Positions 17,732 through 28,164 are shown, counted from the first letter of the stretch. The stretch: 64,000 nucleotides of DNA from Oxalicibacterium faecigallinarum (GCF_014635705.1 NZ_BMDI01000003.1:278624-342623), one strand, 5' to 3'. Made by a program: numbers and translations. The notes: generated by a model from the letters alone, not told the origin.

Positions 17732-18637
17732 ATGAGTGCATCGTTGTCAGCGAGTCTGTCGCAGATTGATGAATTCTGCGACGCCTTGTGGCTTGAGGAT
17801 GGCTTGTCGAAAAACACGCTGGATGCATATCGGCGTGATTTGAAGATGCTGGCAAGCTGGCTGGCCGAGCAGCGCGGCAAGATGTTGCTGGAGGCACAGG
17901 CAGAAGACCTCAATGCCTATTTCTTTGCGCGGCATGCGGATACTAAAGCGACCTCTTCCAACCGGCGGCTTGCCGTGTTCAAACGCTTTTATCAGATGGC
18001 AATCCGGCAGCGACAAATGACGAGTAATCCTTGTGTGACCATGCGGTCGGCCAAGCAGCCACCGCGGATTCCCAAGGTTTTATCCGAGGCGCATGTTGAA
18101 GCGCTGCTTGCCGCACCGGATCTGGCAACACCTTTGGGTTTGCGGGATCGCACCATGCTCGAACTCATGTACGCCAGTGGTTTGCGTGTGAGTGAGCTGG
18201 TTTTGCTCAAGACGGTGGAGGTCGGCATGAATGAAGGTGTGCTGCGGATCACCGGTAAAGGTAGCAAGACGCGGCTGGTGCCGTTTGGCGAAGAGGCTCG
18301 GGTCTGGATCGAGCGTTACCTGAAGGAGAGTCGGCCTGCGATTCTCGAAGGGCAGATTGCCGATGCCTTGTTTGTCACTGCGCGTGGCGGGCCGATGACA
18401 CGGCAGATGTTCTGGACGTTGATCAAGAAACACGCGAAAGCTGCGGAAATTCAGGTGCCACTCTCGCCGCATACCCTACGGCATGCATTTGCCACACATC
18501 TGCTGAATCATGGTGCCGATCTGCGCGTCGTGCAATTGCTGCTTGGGCACGCCGATATCTCGACTACGCAGGTGTATACCCATGTGGCGCGCGAACGATT
18601 AAAGTCATTGCATCAGCAACATCATCCGCGGGGGTAA
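17732..18637 (+). CDS. xerD: site-specific tyrosine recombinase XerD
   Basis: With XerC, resolves chromosome dimers at dif during division. 301 residues, close to E. coli XerD (298). The N-terminal core-binding SAM-like domain spans about 1-100. The catalytic domain has the first Arg in YASGLRVSELVLL, Lys in ITGKGSKTRLVP, H-x-x-R in SPHTLRHAFATHLL, the second His in LLGHADISTTQVYTH and Tyr in that last motif. The ATG at 17732 is the first plausible start after ogt, and the two genes are probably co-transcribed. Its chromosomal setting and full length argue against an integrase of a mobile element. Confidence 0.95.
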   Translation: MSASLSASLSQIDEFCDALWLEDGLSKNTLDAYRRDLKMLASWLAEQRGKMLLEAQAEDLNAYFFARHADTKATSSNRRLAVFKRFYQMAIRQRQMTSNPCVTMRSAKQPPRIPKVLSEAHVEALLAAPDLATPLGLRDRTMLELMYASGLRVSELVLLKTVEVGMNEGVLRITGKGSKTRLVPFGEEARVWIERYLKESRPAILEGQIADALFVTARGGPMTRQMFWTLIKKHAKAAEIQVPLSPHTLRHAFATHLLNHGADLRVVQLLLGHADISTTQVYTHVARERLKSLHQQHHPRG

Positions 18638-18721
18638 TCGAGGGATAAAAAGAAGAAGCACAAGACGCAGCGAAGCATGAGTGATAGTTTGTGTAAATTG
18701 ATGTTTTAAAAATATCCAATT

Positions 18722-18749
18722 TTGTCTATCGATCTTCCATCGTTATGAT
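18722..18749 (+). promoter_or_regulatory. probable katG promoter
   Basis: TTGTCT (18722-18727), 16 bp, TATGAT (18744-18749), 37 bp before the katG ATG. An upstream ATAG at 18684 and CAAT at 18717 have the outer spacing of an OxyR site, but the inner half-sites do not match, so OxyR control is only a guess. Confidence 0.5.
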
Positions 18750-18773
18750 CGGTCTACTCACTTCCATCAATAA

Positions 18774-21095
<2,322 letters not shown>

Positions 21096-21128
21096 AATAG
21101 ATGAAGCCGGATTCTTATCCGGTCCAGA

Positions 21129-21166
21129 AAAAAGCCTGACAGAGATCGCATCTTGTCAGGCTTTTT
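21129..21166 (+). terminator. intrinsic terminator of katG
   Basis: A 13-bp perfect stem (AAAAAGCCTGACA with its complement) with a 12-nt loop and T-run, 33 bp after the katG stop. Confidence 0.92.
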
Positions 21167-21172
21167 AGTTGC

Positions 21173-21385
21173 TTGCATGCGGTCTATTTTCGAGTCGGAG
21201 CGTCTGAAGCAGACCAATTACGTTGGAAAGAATGGCGCAGTGCTCATTCCGACCATGAGCGTACATGGCAACACATCGAAGCCGTCGAAACAACAATGAT
21301 TTGTGCAAATCTGGAAGTGAATCCGATGGCAATCAAAGCATGTGACGTCCTGAATACGTCGCATCGCACGCTTCAATGCAAGTAA
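21173..21385 (+). pseudogene. FecR-like N-terminal fragment (gene remnant)
   Basis: The frame encodes SEADQLRWKEWRSAHSDHER, then TWQHIEAVE, which resembles the N-terminal DUF4880 segment of FecR/PupR anti-sigma regulators (pattern TEAD..RW..W...DP.H..AW). No ATG start is in frame; the frame opens with TTG just after the katG terminator. Only about 70 residues remain before a stop, with no membrane helix or periplasmic FecR domain. No sigma factor or TonB receptor gene is adjacent. I read it as the scar of a lost or interrupted iron-signalling locus. The similarity is short, so confidence is moderate. Confidence 0.5.
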
Positions 21386-21389
21386 CAGC

Positions 21390-21632
21390 CTAAATCTCGG
21401 CTTGTGCCATCAGTTCCGTTAGTGTGAGATCAAGCGCTCCAGCGATTCTATGTAACGTCAGCACGGCAATGTTGTTATCGCCTCTCTCAACACGACCAAC
21501 ATAACTGCGATCCACCTCCGCTAATAGCGCGAGGTTTTCTTGGGAAATTTCCTTTTCCAAGCGAATACATCTGATGGCATTCCCCAATGCCACAAGCACT
21601 GGATCCTGACGATTTTTTGAAAGATTTGGCAT
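21390..21632 (-). CDS. small XRE-family helix-turn-helix regulator
   Basis: 80 residues, almost entirely one Cro/C1-type DNA-binding domain. LGNAIRCIRLEKEISQENLA is helices 1-2, LLAEVDRSYVGRVERGDNN is the recognition helix region and ALDLTLTELMA the last helix. Length and sequence type resemble controller (C) proteins of restriction systems and stand-alone repressors. No restriction or methyltransferase gene is present. A 14-bp perfect palindrome lies 36 bp upstream, in the gap shared with the rightward cassette, so it is a probable autoregulator and cassette repressor (inference). Confidence 0.85.
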   Translation of the reverse strand: MPNLSKNRQDPVLVALGNAIRCIRLEKEISQENLALLAEVDRSYVGRVERGDNNIAVLTLHRIAGALDLTLTELMAQAEI

Positions 21633-21667
21633 CCGGAAATGATTCCGTTATGATGCGCATAAAGCCA

Positions 21668-21681
21668 CGGTACATGTACCG
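21668..21681. promoter_or_regulatory. 14-bp perfect palindrome, probable operator of the XRE regulator
   Basis: CGGTACATGTACCG is fully self-complementary. It lies 36 bp upstream of the XRE gene and 8 bp before a TTGACC (-35-like, 21690-21695) that would drive the rightward cassette. Its place and symmetry suit binding by the HTH dimer. Confidence 0.6.
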
Positions 21682-21792
21682 CAACAAAGTTGACCTTCTT
21701 TGATCATGGCCGGACAGTCATCGGACAAAAGCCCAAGACTGTTTGCCAGCATTGATGCGGTCAATAAATCTGACAAAGCTGGATTTGCTCAG

Positions 21793-21820
21793 GGAGAGGC
21801 GAATGCCTCTCCTTCTTTTT
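21793..21820 (+). terminator. intrinsic terminator ahead of the three-gene cassette
   Basis: GGAGAGGC, loop GAAT, GCCTCTCC, then TTCTTTTT. It lies between the divergent promoter region and the first gene (21847), so rightward transcripts must read through it or end here as an RNA of about 100-120 nt. Confidence 0.85.
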
Positions 21821-21846
21821 GTCCGAAGTACCTTCAGGGAGTAGAA

Positions 21847-22047
21847 ATGTCCAACGAAGACATCATTCAAGCCATCGAAGAAAACTCGATGCCGCATATG
21901 ACGTGGTTAATGAATAGCCCGCGTTCAACAAGCAGGTTGTACATATTCATCGCAAGTTTGGCAGGGCCGAATAACAACTTCGGCTACGGGCCCAATCCAA
22001 ATGCACCTTGGTTGGCATTCCTCTGCCGCGTGCTTAATAAACTTTGA
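21847..22047 (+). CDS. 66-residue protein of unknown function
   Basis: First gene of a three-gene cassette. The start MSNEDIIQAIEENSMPHMTW is preceded by GGGAG; a longer in-frame extension would cross the terminator at 21793-21820 and is rejected. There is a weakly hydrophobic stretch in the middle (LYIFIASLAG) and an Asn/Gly/Pro-rich end (GPNNNFGYGPNPNAPW). No family recognised. The next gene begins 15 bp later. Confidence 0.55.
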   Translation: MSNEDIIQAIEENSMPHMTWLMNSPRSTSRLYIFIASLAGPNNNFGYGPNPNAPWLAFLCRVLNKL

Positions 22048-22062
22048 TTACAGGGGAAAGTA

Positions 22063-22566
22063 ATGACAACTGAAAATGAAGCAGCACCGGCACCAACAAA
22101 TAAACCTTGGCAGAAAGTCGTCGCCTTTTTGATTCTTGCTGTCGCGCTCATGTACTACCCGCTATCCAATTTTTTCAACTTCTCGATTTCGTTCGGCGAT
22201 AACACGCTTGAAAAAGCGCTGTATGTCGGAAAAAGCACGAAAGACCAGTTCGCAAATTTCATGGACAAGGGCGGCTTGTCGTACGAATCGTCATGGAAGG
22301 GATATAAGGCTATGAAGGTCAATGTTCACTTTCACGATAACGAGAAGCTAGCGATTGCCCAGATTCAGTTAGACAAGAAGCCGATCCGAGGTGATATGGC
22401 ATCCATTGCGAATCTGAAAAGAAGCTTGTCTTCAGAGTGCGGTTCCGAATGGGTGTCGTTATCAGCTAACCAGACGATGATTCAAGCGAAGAAGAATGGC
22501 GTCGAATGTGCTTTGCATGATCAGGGCGGACAAACAGAAGTTATTCTGATCAAGCGGGAGCCATGA
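22063..22566 (+). CDS. membrane-anchored protein of unknown function
   Basis: 167 residues. One N-terminal membrane helix (about 18-38, VVAFLILAVALMYYPL) follows a short polar start, so the rest is probably periplasmic. That region contains FGDNTLEKALYVGKSTKDQF and two cysteines (LSSECGSEW and NGVECALHD) that could form a disulfide. AGGGGAAAG precedes the ATG. The stop overlaps the next start as ATGA, showing translational coupling. No family recognised. Confidence 0.72.
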   Translation: MTTENEAAPAPTNKPWQKVVAFLILAVALMYYPLSNFFNFSISFGDNTLEKALYVGKSTKDQFANFMDKGGLSYESSWKGYKAMKVNVHFHDNEKLAIAQIQLDKKPIRGDMASIANLKRSLSSECGSEWVSLSANQTMIQAKKNGVECALHDQGGQTEVILIKREP

Positions 22567-22928
22567 TGAAAACGCACTTTCCGATTTTGGTAATCAGTAC
22601 GCTACTGATTGCCGGATGTTCCGAATCACAATCGACTGAGAAGCAAGCGCAGGTCAAGAAGGAAAAAGTTGTGCAGATCACGCTTCAGACGGTTATCAGG
22701 CAGGGCGGCACTGTGTGTTCGCAGATGCGATCAATGCAGAAGGTACAGGTGATGGAGCGGGTCAACAATCCATACGTTCAGATGCCGCCTGACTGCCACA
22801 TCGCAGCACAACCGATCCCCGTGCAAATACATGGGGATGATCCGATGGGATTCGTTGTTGTGTTCAATGAGAACGGGCGTGGACTGGTGCAGAAGAAGGA
22901 CTTGGAAACGATGCAGATCAGGAACTGA
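22563..22928 (+). CDS. small lipoprotein of unknown function
   Basis: 121 residues. Signal peptide with lipobox LLIAGC near residue 19, so lipidation is predicted. The Ser at +2 of the mature form suggests the outer membrane. The mature part starts with a Lys/Gln-rich linker, then a compact region with two cysteines (GGTVCSQM, PPDCHIA). It is coupled to the preceding membrane gene and closes the cassette. It may work with that protein in the envelope, but no function can be assigned. Confidence 0.75.
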   Translation: MMKTHFPILVISTLLIAGCSESQSTEKQAQVKKEKVVQITLQTVIRQGGTVCSQMRSMQKVQVMERVNNPYVQMPPDCHIAAQPIPVQIHGDDPMGFVVVFNENGRGLVQKKDLETMQIRN

Positions 22929-22967
22929 ACTTGTGGCAGCTTAAGAGCATAGAAGGCTGCTGCACAA

Positions 22968-22995
22968 AGAGCCCGACATAATTCCGTAGGGCTCT
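22968..22995. terminator. hairpin between convergent genes
   Basis: AGAGCCC/GGGCTCT stem with a 14-nt loop, between the lipoprotein gene and the end of the AlbA_2 gene. T-runs are weak on both sides; a bidirectional terminator is likely. Confidence 0.5.
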
Positions 22996-23013
22996 ACAGT
23001 CTTTATTGATCAA

Positions 23014-25038
23014 TTAGTTTCGCTTGAATCTCGTGCCTTTATCTGTGTGGTCTTTAGATGGTCGTTGCGAGTGGCGATTACCATCTCCAGCAGTTTGCCG
23101 CATCTTCGCTGCAAATTCCAAATTCTTGTTGATGAATTCTTTCAGCTGACGGTCAGGGGCATTTAGCAAAGCATTTTGCAAATCTTTCTCTGCTGACGAA
23201 AGATAGCGCCGACAGTCGTCCCAAGCTCGTTTTTTTGCCGGGGGAGGCAAGCTTCTGTTCCGCGCAGTATTAGTGCACTGTTTGGCTAATCCAATACAAG
23301 CGTTGCCTCGAGCCTGTAAGAAATATGGATTATTACGCCACTCTTCATGAACAGAAAATTGCTTGTCAAGAAACTCGACTGCAGCTAGATCATCTCCCGA
23401 CCGACTCAAACCGATCGCAACCTTGCGAACCTCCATCTCTTCGACATATCCTCGGGTCGCAGCAAGGTATAGCCGTCGACCGATTTGCATGTCGGCACGA
23501 TTCCTGTGCTCATTCATAGTTAACGCATCAGCAAGACGAGTGAGTGTGTTCGGGGGAAGTTCCGACTCGATCGTTGGATGGTTGTTAAGGTGATCCCTGA
23601 CTAAATCAATATCATCTAGAACAGGTGCAACCTCCGCAAGTAAATGGAGAGCACGGTGGTTGATAGGATCCACAGACAAAAGAGCTAAGATTTTTTGCTT
23701 CGCTCTTGGAAAATCGCCTAACGATATAGCTTCTTCAATGGACTTATATTCTCGAGCAAGTGCATGTCTCGGATGAGCTGGAAGTAAACATATAACTTGA
23801 CTTTCATCGACGTCGAAGCGTGGTGCCGGACATCCCTCGACTTTCATCGAGCGAATGATCGTCGGAATCCCTTGTCCTTCAGCTTGCGCGAGCTGCAGTC
23901 GATTGAGAAACCAAGCGAGACTTTGATTTCGCCATTTGGAAGTGGCTTTCCCCGACCGAAAAATTTCAACGTTGATTCCTAATGGGAGTGGCCCCGGTGA
24001 AACAATCTCGACTCGATCAGAAAAGACGGTCGTACGAGTGGGCTCGTTTAACTCATAGTTACGATGTGCAAGCGCGTTCACTATGGCTTCTGTCAACGCT
24101 TGTTGGGGGTATTTCAGAGCATTAGGGGATTTCTTGTCATTTTTATCATAGGCGACATGACTTTCTACGCCCAATAGGTCAATCGACCGTTTAGCTTGTT
24201 CAACCAAGGTTCCAGACAGTTCGTGCCTTGAGGCGTGTGGTTCAGATCGATCTGTCCCTGGATATATTGATAATAGTGAATAAGCGCCGGGAATGTGCAA
24301 CTGAACCTGCCGACCAAAAAGCAAAACAGCAAAATTTCGGGGCCTTAGAACCCCCGTAAGCGGATCACGTCCGCAAAGCGGTGGAACAAATGGACTTAGG
24401 GAATTCGTATCAGAAAGATAAGCATCGATGCCACGGTTTGGATCAAACACGTTCATACGCTGAAGAGCGTCACGTAGCGCGATAAGATCTAAATCATTCG
24501 TTGTAGCGGTAGCGCAAACGCGACGATCCCACGGCTCCGCTTCACCTTTCCTGACTAAAAGTTCTCGCAAGATGCCATCACGCGCCTCGCGAGTTTCGCG
24601 ACTAACTCTGACATAGTGCTTGTTACCTTCGTTGGCTCGCCTGAAAGTGTGAACGTGACTTGTTGCAGGCATAATAAATACCAGTACACGTTTAGACTCA
24701 TCTGGAAGTACTATCTCTTCAACGAGGGGAGTGATTGCTGGAGAAACACGCTCTCTACAGCCAGCCATCACTTTTCCTTCCACTTCTTTAAGTCGAGCTG
24801 CTGTAAGACCTACGGCGGTGACGACAGGGAAACCGTGGCTGTCTTTGCCTTCTTGTGCACCACAGATGACATAACCACCACCCAAGTTAGACCAATCGTT
24901 AGCAAATGCACTAAGCGTGGCGACGACGTCATCAGTGTCAGCCACGTTTTCTTTCCATTCCACCTGCTCATTCTCTCTGACCAAAAGCGATTTCAGGTCG
25001 ACTGCTGAATTTGAATTGTCGTTAAATTGTTGCGTCAT
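23014..25038 (-). CDS. AlbA_2 (Schlafen-type) domain ATPase-like protein with C-terminal helical repeats
   Basis: About 674 residues. The N-terminal AlbA_2 domain (about 10-140) has LLVRENEQVEWKENV and LSAFANDWSNLGGGYVICG, the pattern of Schlafen AlbA_2 nucleic-acid-binding proteins. A GHKL-like HATPase_c_4 region follows (about 300-400): QQALTEAIVNALAHRNYE, then VFSDRVEIVSPGPLP, as in RecG-like or transcriptional regulator ATPases. From about 440 the protein is helical with TPR-like repeats. I start at the ATG at 25038 because the upstream extension (to 25206) lacks domain character. Such proteins include regulators and predicted defence factors. Codon use looks more AT-rich than the core genes. 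Function unproven. Confidence 0.8.
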   Translation of the reverse strand: MTQQFNDNSNSAVDLKSLLVRENEQVEWKENVADTDDVVATLSAFANDWSNLGGGYVICGAQEGKDSHGFPVVTAVGLTAARLKEVEGKVMAGCRERVSPAITPLVEEIVLPDESKRVLVFIMPATSHVHTFRRANEGNKHYVRVSRETREARDGILRELLVRKGEAEPWDRRVCATATTNDLDLIALRDALQRMNVFDPNRGIDAYLSDTNSLSPFVPPLCGRDPLTGVLRPRNFAVLLFGRQVQLHIPGAYSLLSIYPGTDRSEPHASRHELSGTLVEQAKRSIDLLGVESHVAYDKNDKKSPNALKYPQQALTEAIVNALAHRNYELNEPTRTTVFSDRVEIVSPGPLPLGINVEIFRSGKATSKWRNQSLAWFLNRLQLAQAEGQGIPTIIRSMKVEGCPAPRFDVDESQVICLLPAHPRHALAREYKSIEEAISLGDFPRAKQKILALLSVDPINHRALHLLAEVAPVLDDIDLVRDHLNNHPTIESELPPNTLTRLADALTMNEHRNRADMQIGRRLYLAATRGYVEEMEVRKVAIGLSRSGDDLAAVEFLDKQFSVHEEWRNNPYFLQARGNACIGLAKQCTNTARNRSLPPPAKKRAWDDCRRYLSSAEKDLQNALLNAPDRQLKEFINKNLEFAAKMRQTAGDGNRHSQRPSKDHTDKGTRFKRN

Positions 25039-25418
25039 TGTGAATAGGCAAATGGGGGGGACTACAAGGATGTTACCAGAGCAATCCAATTTGCCATGTA
25101 ATCCCATGCTTTGGAAGAAAATCTTTGTATCCGAGCAACGAAGAGTTGGAAATTGTGCAGGGAAACAGTGCATGAAGAGCTTTCTAAGCTCTTGATGTAC
25201 CGACAAAACGTGAAGGAATTCAAACAGTTAGATGGCCCGTTGAAAAACTGGGCCATTTTTTATGGTAGGTCGAGGAACAGTCCAGATGTTCTCACGATGT
25301 TGGAAGGTGTAAATGGACTGTATACACACCAATGGGCGATTCCAACACCTTGTTTGGAATGTCCGCTTTCGACCCAAAGCAGACATAGTCCTTGCATCAA
25401 TTCAATATTTCAACTAAT

Positions 25419-25437
25419 CTTGAATTAATACTTCAAG
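25419..25437. promoter_or_regulatory. probable ArsR operator upstream of arsR
   Basis: CTTGAA and TTCAAG form a perfect 6-bp inverted repeat with 7 bp between. A further TTCAATATTTCAA lies just upstream. ArsR-family repressors bind imperfect TTGAA/TTCAA repeats over the promoter. It ends 10 bp before the arsR ATG and overlaps the AAGGA ribosome site. Confidence 0.65.
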
Positions 25438-25447
25438 GATTATTGAA

Positions 25448-25786
25448 ATGACCCCTAAATCGGTTGTTGCCGCACTTGGCGCATTGGCGCAGGAAACACG
25501 TCTTGGCGTGTTCCGTCTCTTGGTACAGGCGGGCCCTACTGGACTATCTGCATCTCAGATTGCAGAAGGCGTCGGCATTGCCCCGTCCCTGCTGTCCTTC
25601 CATCTCAAAGAGCTTTTGCACGCTGACTTGGTTACGCAGGTTCGTGAAGGTCGCTCACTCATCTATGCAGCGAACTTCAGCGCAATGAATGGACTGCTTG
25701 GATACCTGACCGAAAACTGCTGCGGTGGCAATCCATGTTCGCCTGACTCAAAGCTCGCCTGTTCAACGGAAGGCGGTTGCGCGTAA
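25448..25786 (+). CDS. arsR: arsenic-responsive repressor ArsR
   Basis: 112-residue winged-helix repressor released from DNA by As(III). The core is LGALAQETRLGVFRLLVQAG and the recognition helix GIAPSLLSFHLKELLHADLV, then a beta wing with REGRSLIYAA. The canonical ELCVCDL metal site in the DNA-binding helix is absent. Instead cysteines cluster at the C-terminus (Cys91, Cys92, Cys97, then 105 and 111), as in the Acidithiobacillus-type ArsR that binds As(III) with C-terminal cysteines. AAGGA precedes the ATG. First gene of arsR-arsC-ACR3-arsH. Confidence 0.95.
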   Translation: MTPKSVVAALGALAQETRLGVFRLLVQAGPTGLSASQIAEGVGIAPSLLSFHLKELLHADLVTQVREGRSLIYAANFSAMNGLLGYLTENCCGGNPCSPDSKLACSTEGGCA

Positions 25787-25868
25787 TCAGCGCCGGTCAC
25801 ATTCAATCTGCACTATCCATTCGCCAGTGTGCATTTGCACGCTGTTTTACACGCCCATAAGGAAAATC

Positions 25869-26375
25869 ATGTCGAATCACCCGTTCAACGTTTTGTTTCT
25901 CTGTACCGGCAACTCTGCACGCTCCATCATGGCCGAAGCCCTTGTGACGACCATGGGTCATGGTCAATTCAAAGGTTACAGCGCTGGAAGCGACCCGAAA
26001 GGCACCGTCAACCCGTTCACCATCGAACAGTTAGAGAAGGCAGGCTATTCATCTGACAATCTCCGCAGCAAAAGCTGGGATGAGTTCGCTGGCCCTGACG
26101 CACCGCATATGGACTTCATCATCACGGTTTGCGACAACGCTGCTGGTGAGGTTTGTCCAGTATGGCCTGGTCATCCCGCATCGGCACATTGGGGCTTCGA
26201 AGACCCGGCAGCCGTAGAAGGTAGCGATGAAGATAAACGGGCTGCATTCGAGCGCATCTTCAAGCAAATCATGGCCCGCATGAACGCGTTTGTCAGCCTG
26301 CCGCATAACATGCTGGAGAAGCACGCCATCCATCAGGAAATTCAGAAAATTGGCGCAACGCCTGTAGTTGGCTAA
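25869..26375 (+). CDS. arsC: arsenate reductase, low-molecular-weight phosphatase fold
   Basis: Reduces arsenate to arsenite for export. 168 residues. The P-loop LFLCTGNSARSIMAEAL is the C-X5-R phosphatase-like motif. VCDNAAGEVCPVWPG holds the further redox cysteines expected of this family. It lacks the glutaredoxin-linked ArsC fold of E. coli R773. AAGGA lies before the ATG at 25869. ACR3 starts 7 bp beyond the stop. Confidence 0.94.
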   Translation: MSNHPFNVLFLCTGNSARSIMAEALVTTMGHGQFKGYSAGSDPKGTVNPFTIEQLEKAGYSSDNLRSKSWDEFAGPDAPHMDFIITVCDNAAGEVCPVWPGHPASAHWGFEDPAAVEGSDEDKRAAFERIFKQIMARMNAFVSLPHNMLEKHAIHQEIQKIGATPVVG

Positions 26376-26382
26376 GGATGGG

Positions 26383-27423
26383 ATGATGGGAAGCTTCGAA
26401 CGATACCTGACGGTGTGGGTTGGCTTGTGCATCGTTGCAGGTGTCATCCTTGGGAAGCTCTTCCCATCCGTGTTTCAACTCGTCGCGCAGATGGAAGTCG
26501 CACAGGTCAATCTGCCTGTCGGACTTCTTATCTGGGTAATGATTATTCCGATGCTGGTCAAAATCGATTTCTCTGCGCTATCGCAGGTGAAAAGTCATTG
26601 GCGTGGCATTGGTGTAACGCTGGTCGTCAACTGGTTAGTTAAACCGTTCTCGATGGCCTTGTTGGGTTGGCTCTTCATCCGGCACGTGTTCGCTGGTTGG
26701 CTGCCCGCAGACCAGATTGATAGCTACATTGCAGGACTCATCTTGCTTGCCGCTGCGCCGTGTACCGCGATGGTGTTTGTATGGAGTCAGCTATGCAAAG
26801 GTGACCCATACTTCACGCTGTCGCAGGTAGCGCTGAATGACTCCATCATGATTGTGGCTTTCGCACCGTTGGTCGCGTTGTTACTCGGCATGGCATCCAT
26901 TACGGTGCCGTGGGATACCCTTATTACGTCGGTCGGCCTGTACATCATCCTGCCGGTTGTTCTGGCGCAGTTGTTTCGTAAGGCACTGCTCAGGCAAGGA
27001 CCAGATGCCTTGACTAAGGTGAGCCAGCAGTTGGGACCGTTCTCGATAGCGGCCCTGTTGCTGACGCTGGTGTTGCTGTTTGCTTTCCAAGGTGAAGCGA
27101 TAACCGAACAACCGCTGGTTATCGGCATCCTTGCCATCCCCATCCTGATTCAGGTCTTCCTGAATTCAGGACTGGCTTACATACTAAACCGCAAGCTGGG
27201 TGTGGCGCATTGTGTCGCAGGGCCATCTAGTCTCATCGGTGCATCGAACTTCTTTGAGCTATCCGTTGCGACCGCAATTAGTCTCTTCGGCTTCCAATCA
27301 GGTGCGGCACTCGCGACCGTGGTCGGTGTGTTGATTGAAGTACCAGTCATGCTGCTCGTCGTCGGCATCGTCAATCGGTCTCAGAGTTGGTACCAAGCAG
27401 GTGTGACAAGTAATGGGAAATGA
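26383..27423 (+). CDS. acr3: arsenite efflux permease ACR3
   Basis: About 346 residues with ten hydrophobic helices of the BART superfamily. The essential cysteine lies in LAAAPCTAMVFVWSQLCKGD in helix 4, and the second-half motif is SSLIGASNFFELSVATAI. It expels As(III) using the proton gradient. AAGGA (26374-26378) favours the ATGs at 26383/26386 over an earlier TTG that would overlap arsC. It belongs to the Acr3 family, not to the ArsB family of E. coli. Confidence 0.95.
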   Translation: MMGSFERYLTVWVGLCIVAGVILGKLFPSVFQLVAQMEVAQVNLPVGLLIWVMIIPMLVKIDFSALSQVKSHWRGIGVTLVVNWLVKPFSMALLGWLFIRHVFAGWLPADQIDSYIAGLILLAAAPCTAMVFVWSQLCKGDPYFTLSQVALNDSIMIVAFAPLVALLLGMASITVPWDTLITSVGLYIILPVVLAQLFRKALLRQGPDALTKVSQQLGPFSIAALLLTLVLLFAFQGEAITEQPLVIGILAIPILIQVFLNSGLAYILNRKLGVAHCVAGPSSLIGASNFFELSVATAISLFGFQSGAALATVVGVLIEVPVMLLVVGIVNRSQSWYQAGVTSNGK

Positions 27424-27429
27424 CATGAC

Positions 27430-28164
27430 ATGACAAACAGCAATCCAGACCTACCCAACGTATCGTCTCAACTCGACACCCCCACACATGCGCAGTTAAA
27501 TGCATCGGGCGTATCCACACATCCGCCGCGCATTCTGCTGCTGTATGGCTCGCTTCGTGAGCGTTCATATAGCAAGTTGCTGACGCTGGAAGCGGAGAGA
27601 ATCCTCAAACACTTTGGTGCCGAAACAAGAGTCTTCGACCCGGCGGGTCTGCCGATGGTCGATAGCTGCCCAGCAGACCATCCAAAAGTGCAGGAACTGC
27701 GCAACCTGTCTGCATGGTCTGAAGGTCAGGTCTGGTGCAGTCCCGAACGTCATGGCGCAATGACAGGTGTCTTCAAATCGCAGATTGATTGGTTGCCCCT
27801 TGAGGTCGGCAGCATCCGCCCTACGCAAGGGCGAACACTGGCAGTGATGCAAGTGAGCGGTGGCAGCCAATCCTTCAACGCTGTCAATCAGTTGCGTGTG
27901 CTTGGCCGCTGGATGCGCATGGTTACTATCCCGAACCAAAGTTCAGTTGCCAAGGCATTCGAAGAGTTCGATGAGGCTGGACGAATGAAGCCTTCCAGTT
28001 ACTACGACAGATTGGTCGATGTGATGGAAGAGCTGTACAAGTTCACGCTGCTTGTTCGCGACCGCTCGGATTACTTGACTGACCGATACAGCGAACGTAA
28101 TGCAGAACAAGAGAAGCAACGAGCCGCATTGGCAGCCAATGCCATGAGTCACGAAACGGAATAA
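27430..28164 (+). CDS. arsH: arsenical resistance protein ArsH (NADPH-dependent FMN oxidoreductase)
   Basis: 244-residue flavodoxin-like enzyme. ArsH proteins oxidise trivalent organoarsenicals and reduce quinones or Cr(VI). The FMN phosphate motif [19 protein letters not shown] is near residue 35, followed by [30 protein letters not shown] and [20 protein letters not shown]. The start is 6 bp after the ACR3 stop, so it is co-transcribed as the last gene of the ars operon. Confidence in family is high; the in vivo substrate here is not known. Confidence 0.95.
   Translation: MTNSNPDLPNVSSQLDTPTHAQLNASGVSTHPPRILLLYGSLRERSYSKLLTLEAERILKHFGAETRVFDPAGLPMVDSCPADHPKVQELRNLSAWSEGQVWCSPERHGAMTGVFKSQIDWLPLEVGSIRPTQGRTLAVMQVSGGSQSFNAVNQLRVLGRWMRMVTIPNQSSVAKAFEEFDEAGRMKPSSYYDRLVDVMEELYKFTLLVRDRSDYLTDRYSERNAEQEKQRAALAANAMSHETE

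Noticed and set aside
17732..18637. Tyrosine recombinase as evidence for an integrated element
   Set aside because: Length, motifs and the ogt neighbourhood fit chromosomal XerD; no att repeats or phage genes flank it.
18684..18720. OxyR site before katG
   Set aside because: Only the outer two of four tetranucleotides fit the known pattern.
21700..21846. N-terminal extension of the first cassette gene
   Set aside because: It would start at TTG without a ribosome site and be translated through a strong terminator hairpin.
25039..25206. N-terminal extension of the AlbA_2 protein
   Set aside because: The added 56 residues are Cys/Phe-rich without structure and lie in the region shared with the ars promoter; the AlbA_2 domain begins after the ATG at 25038.
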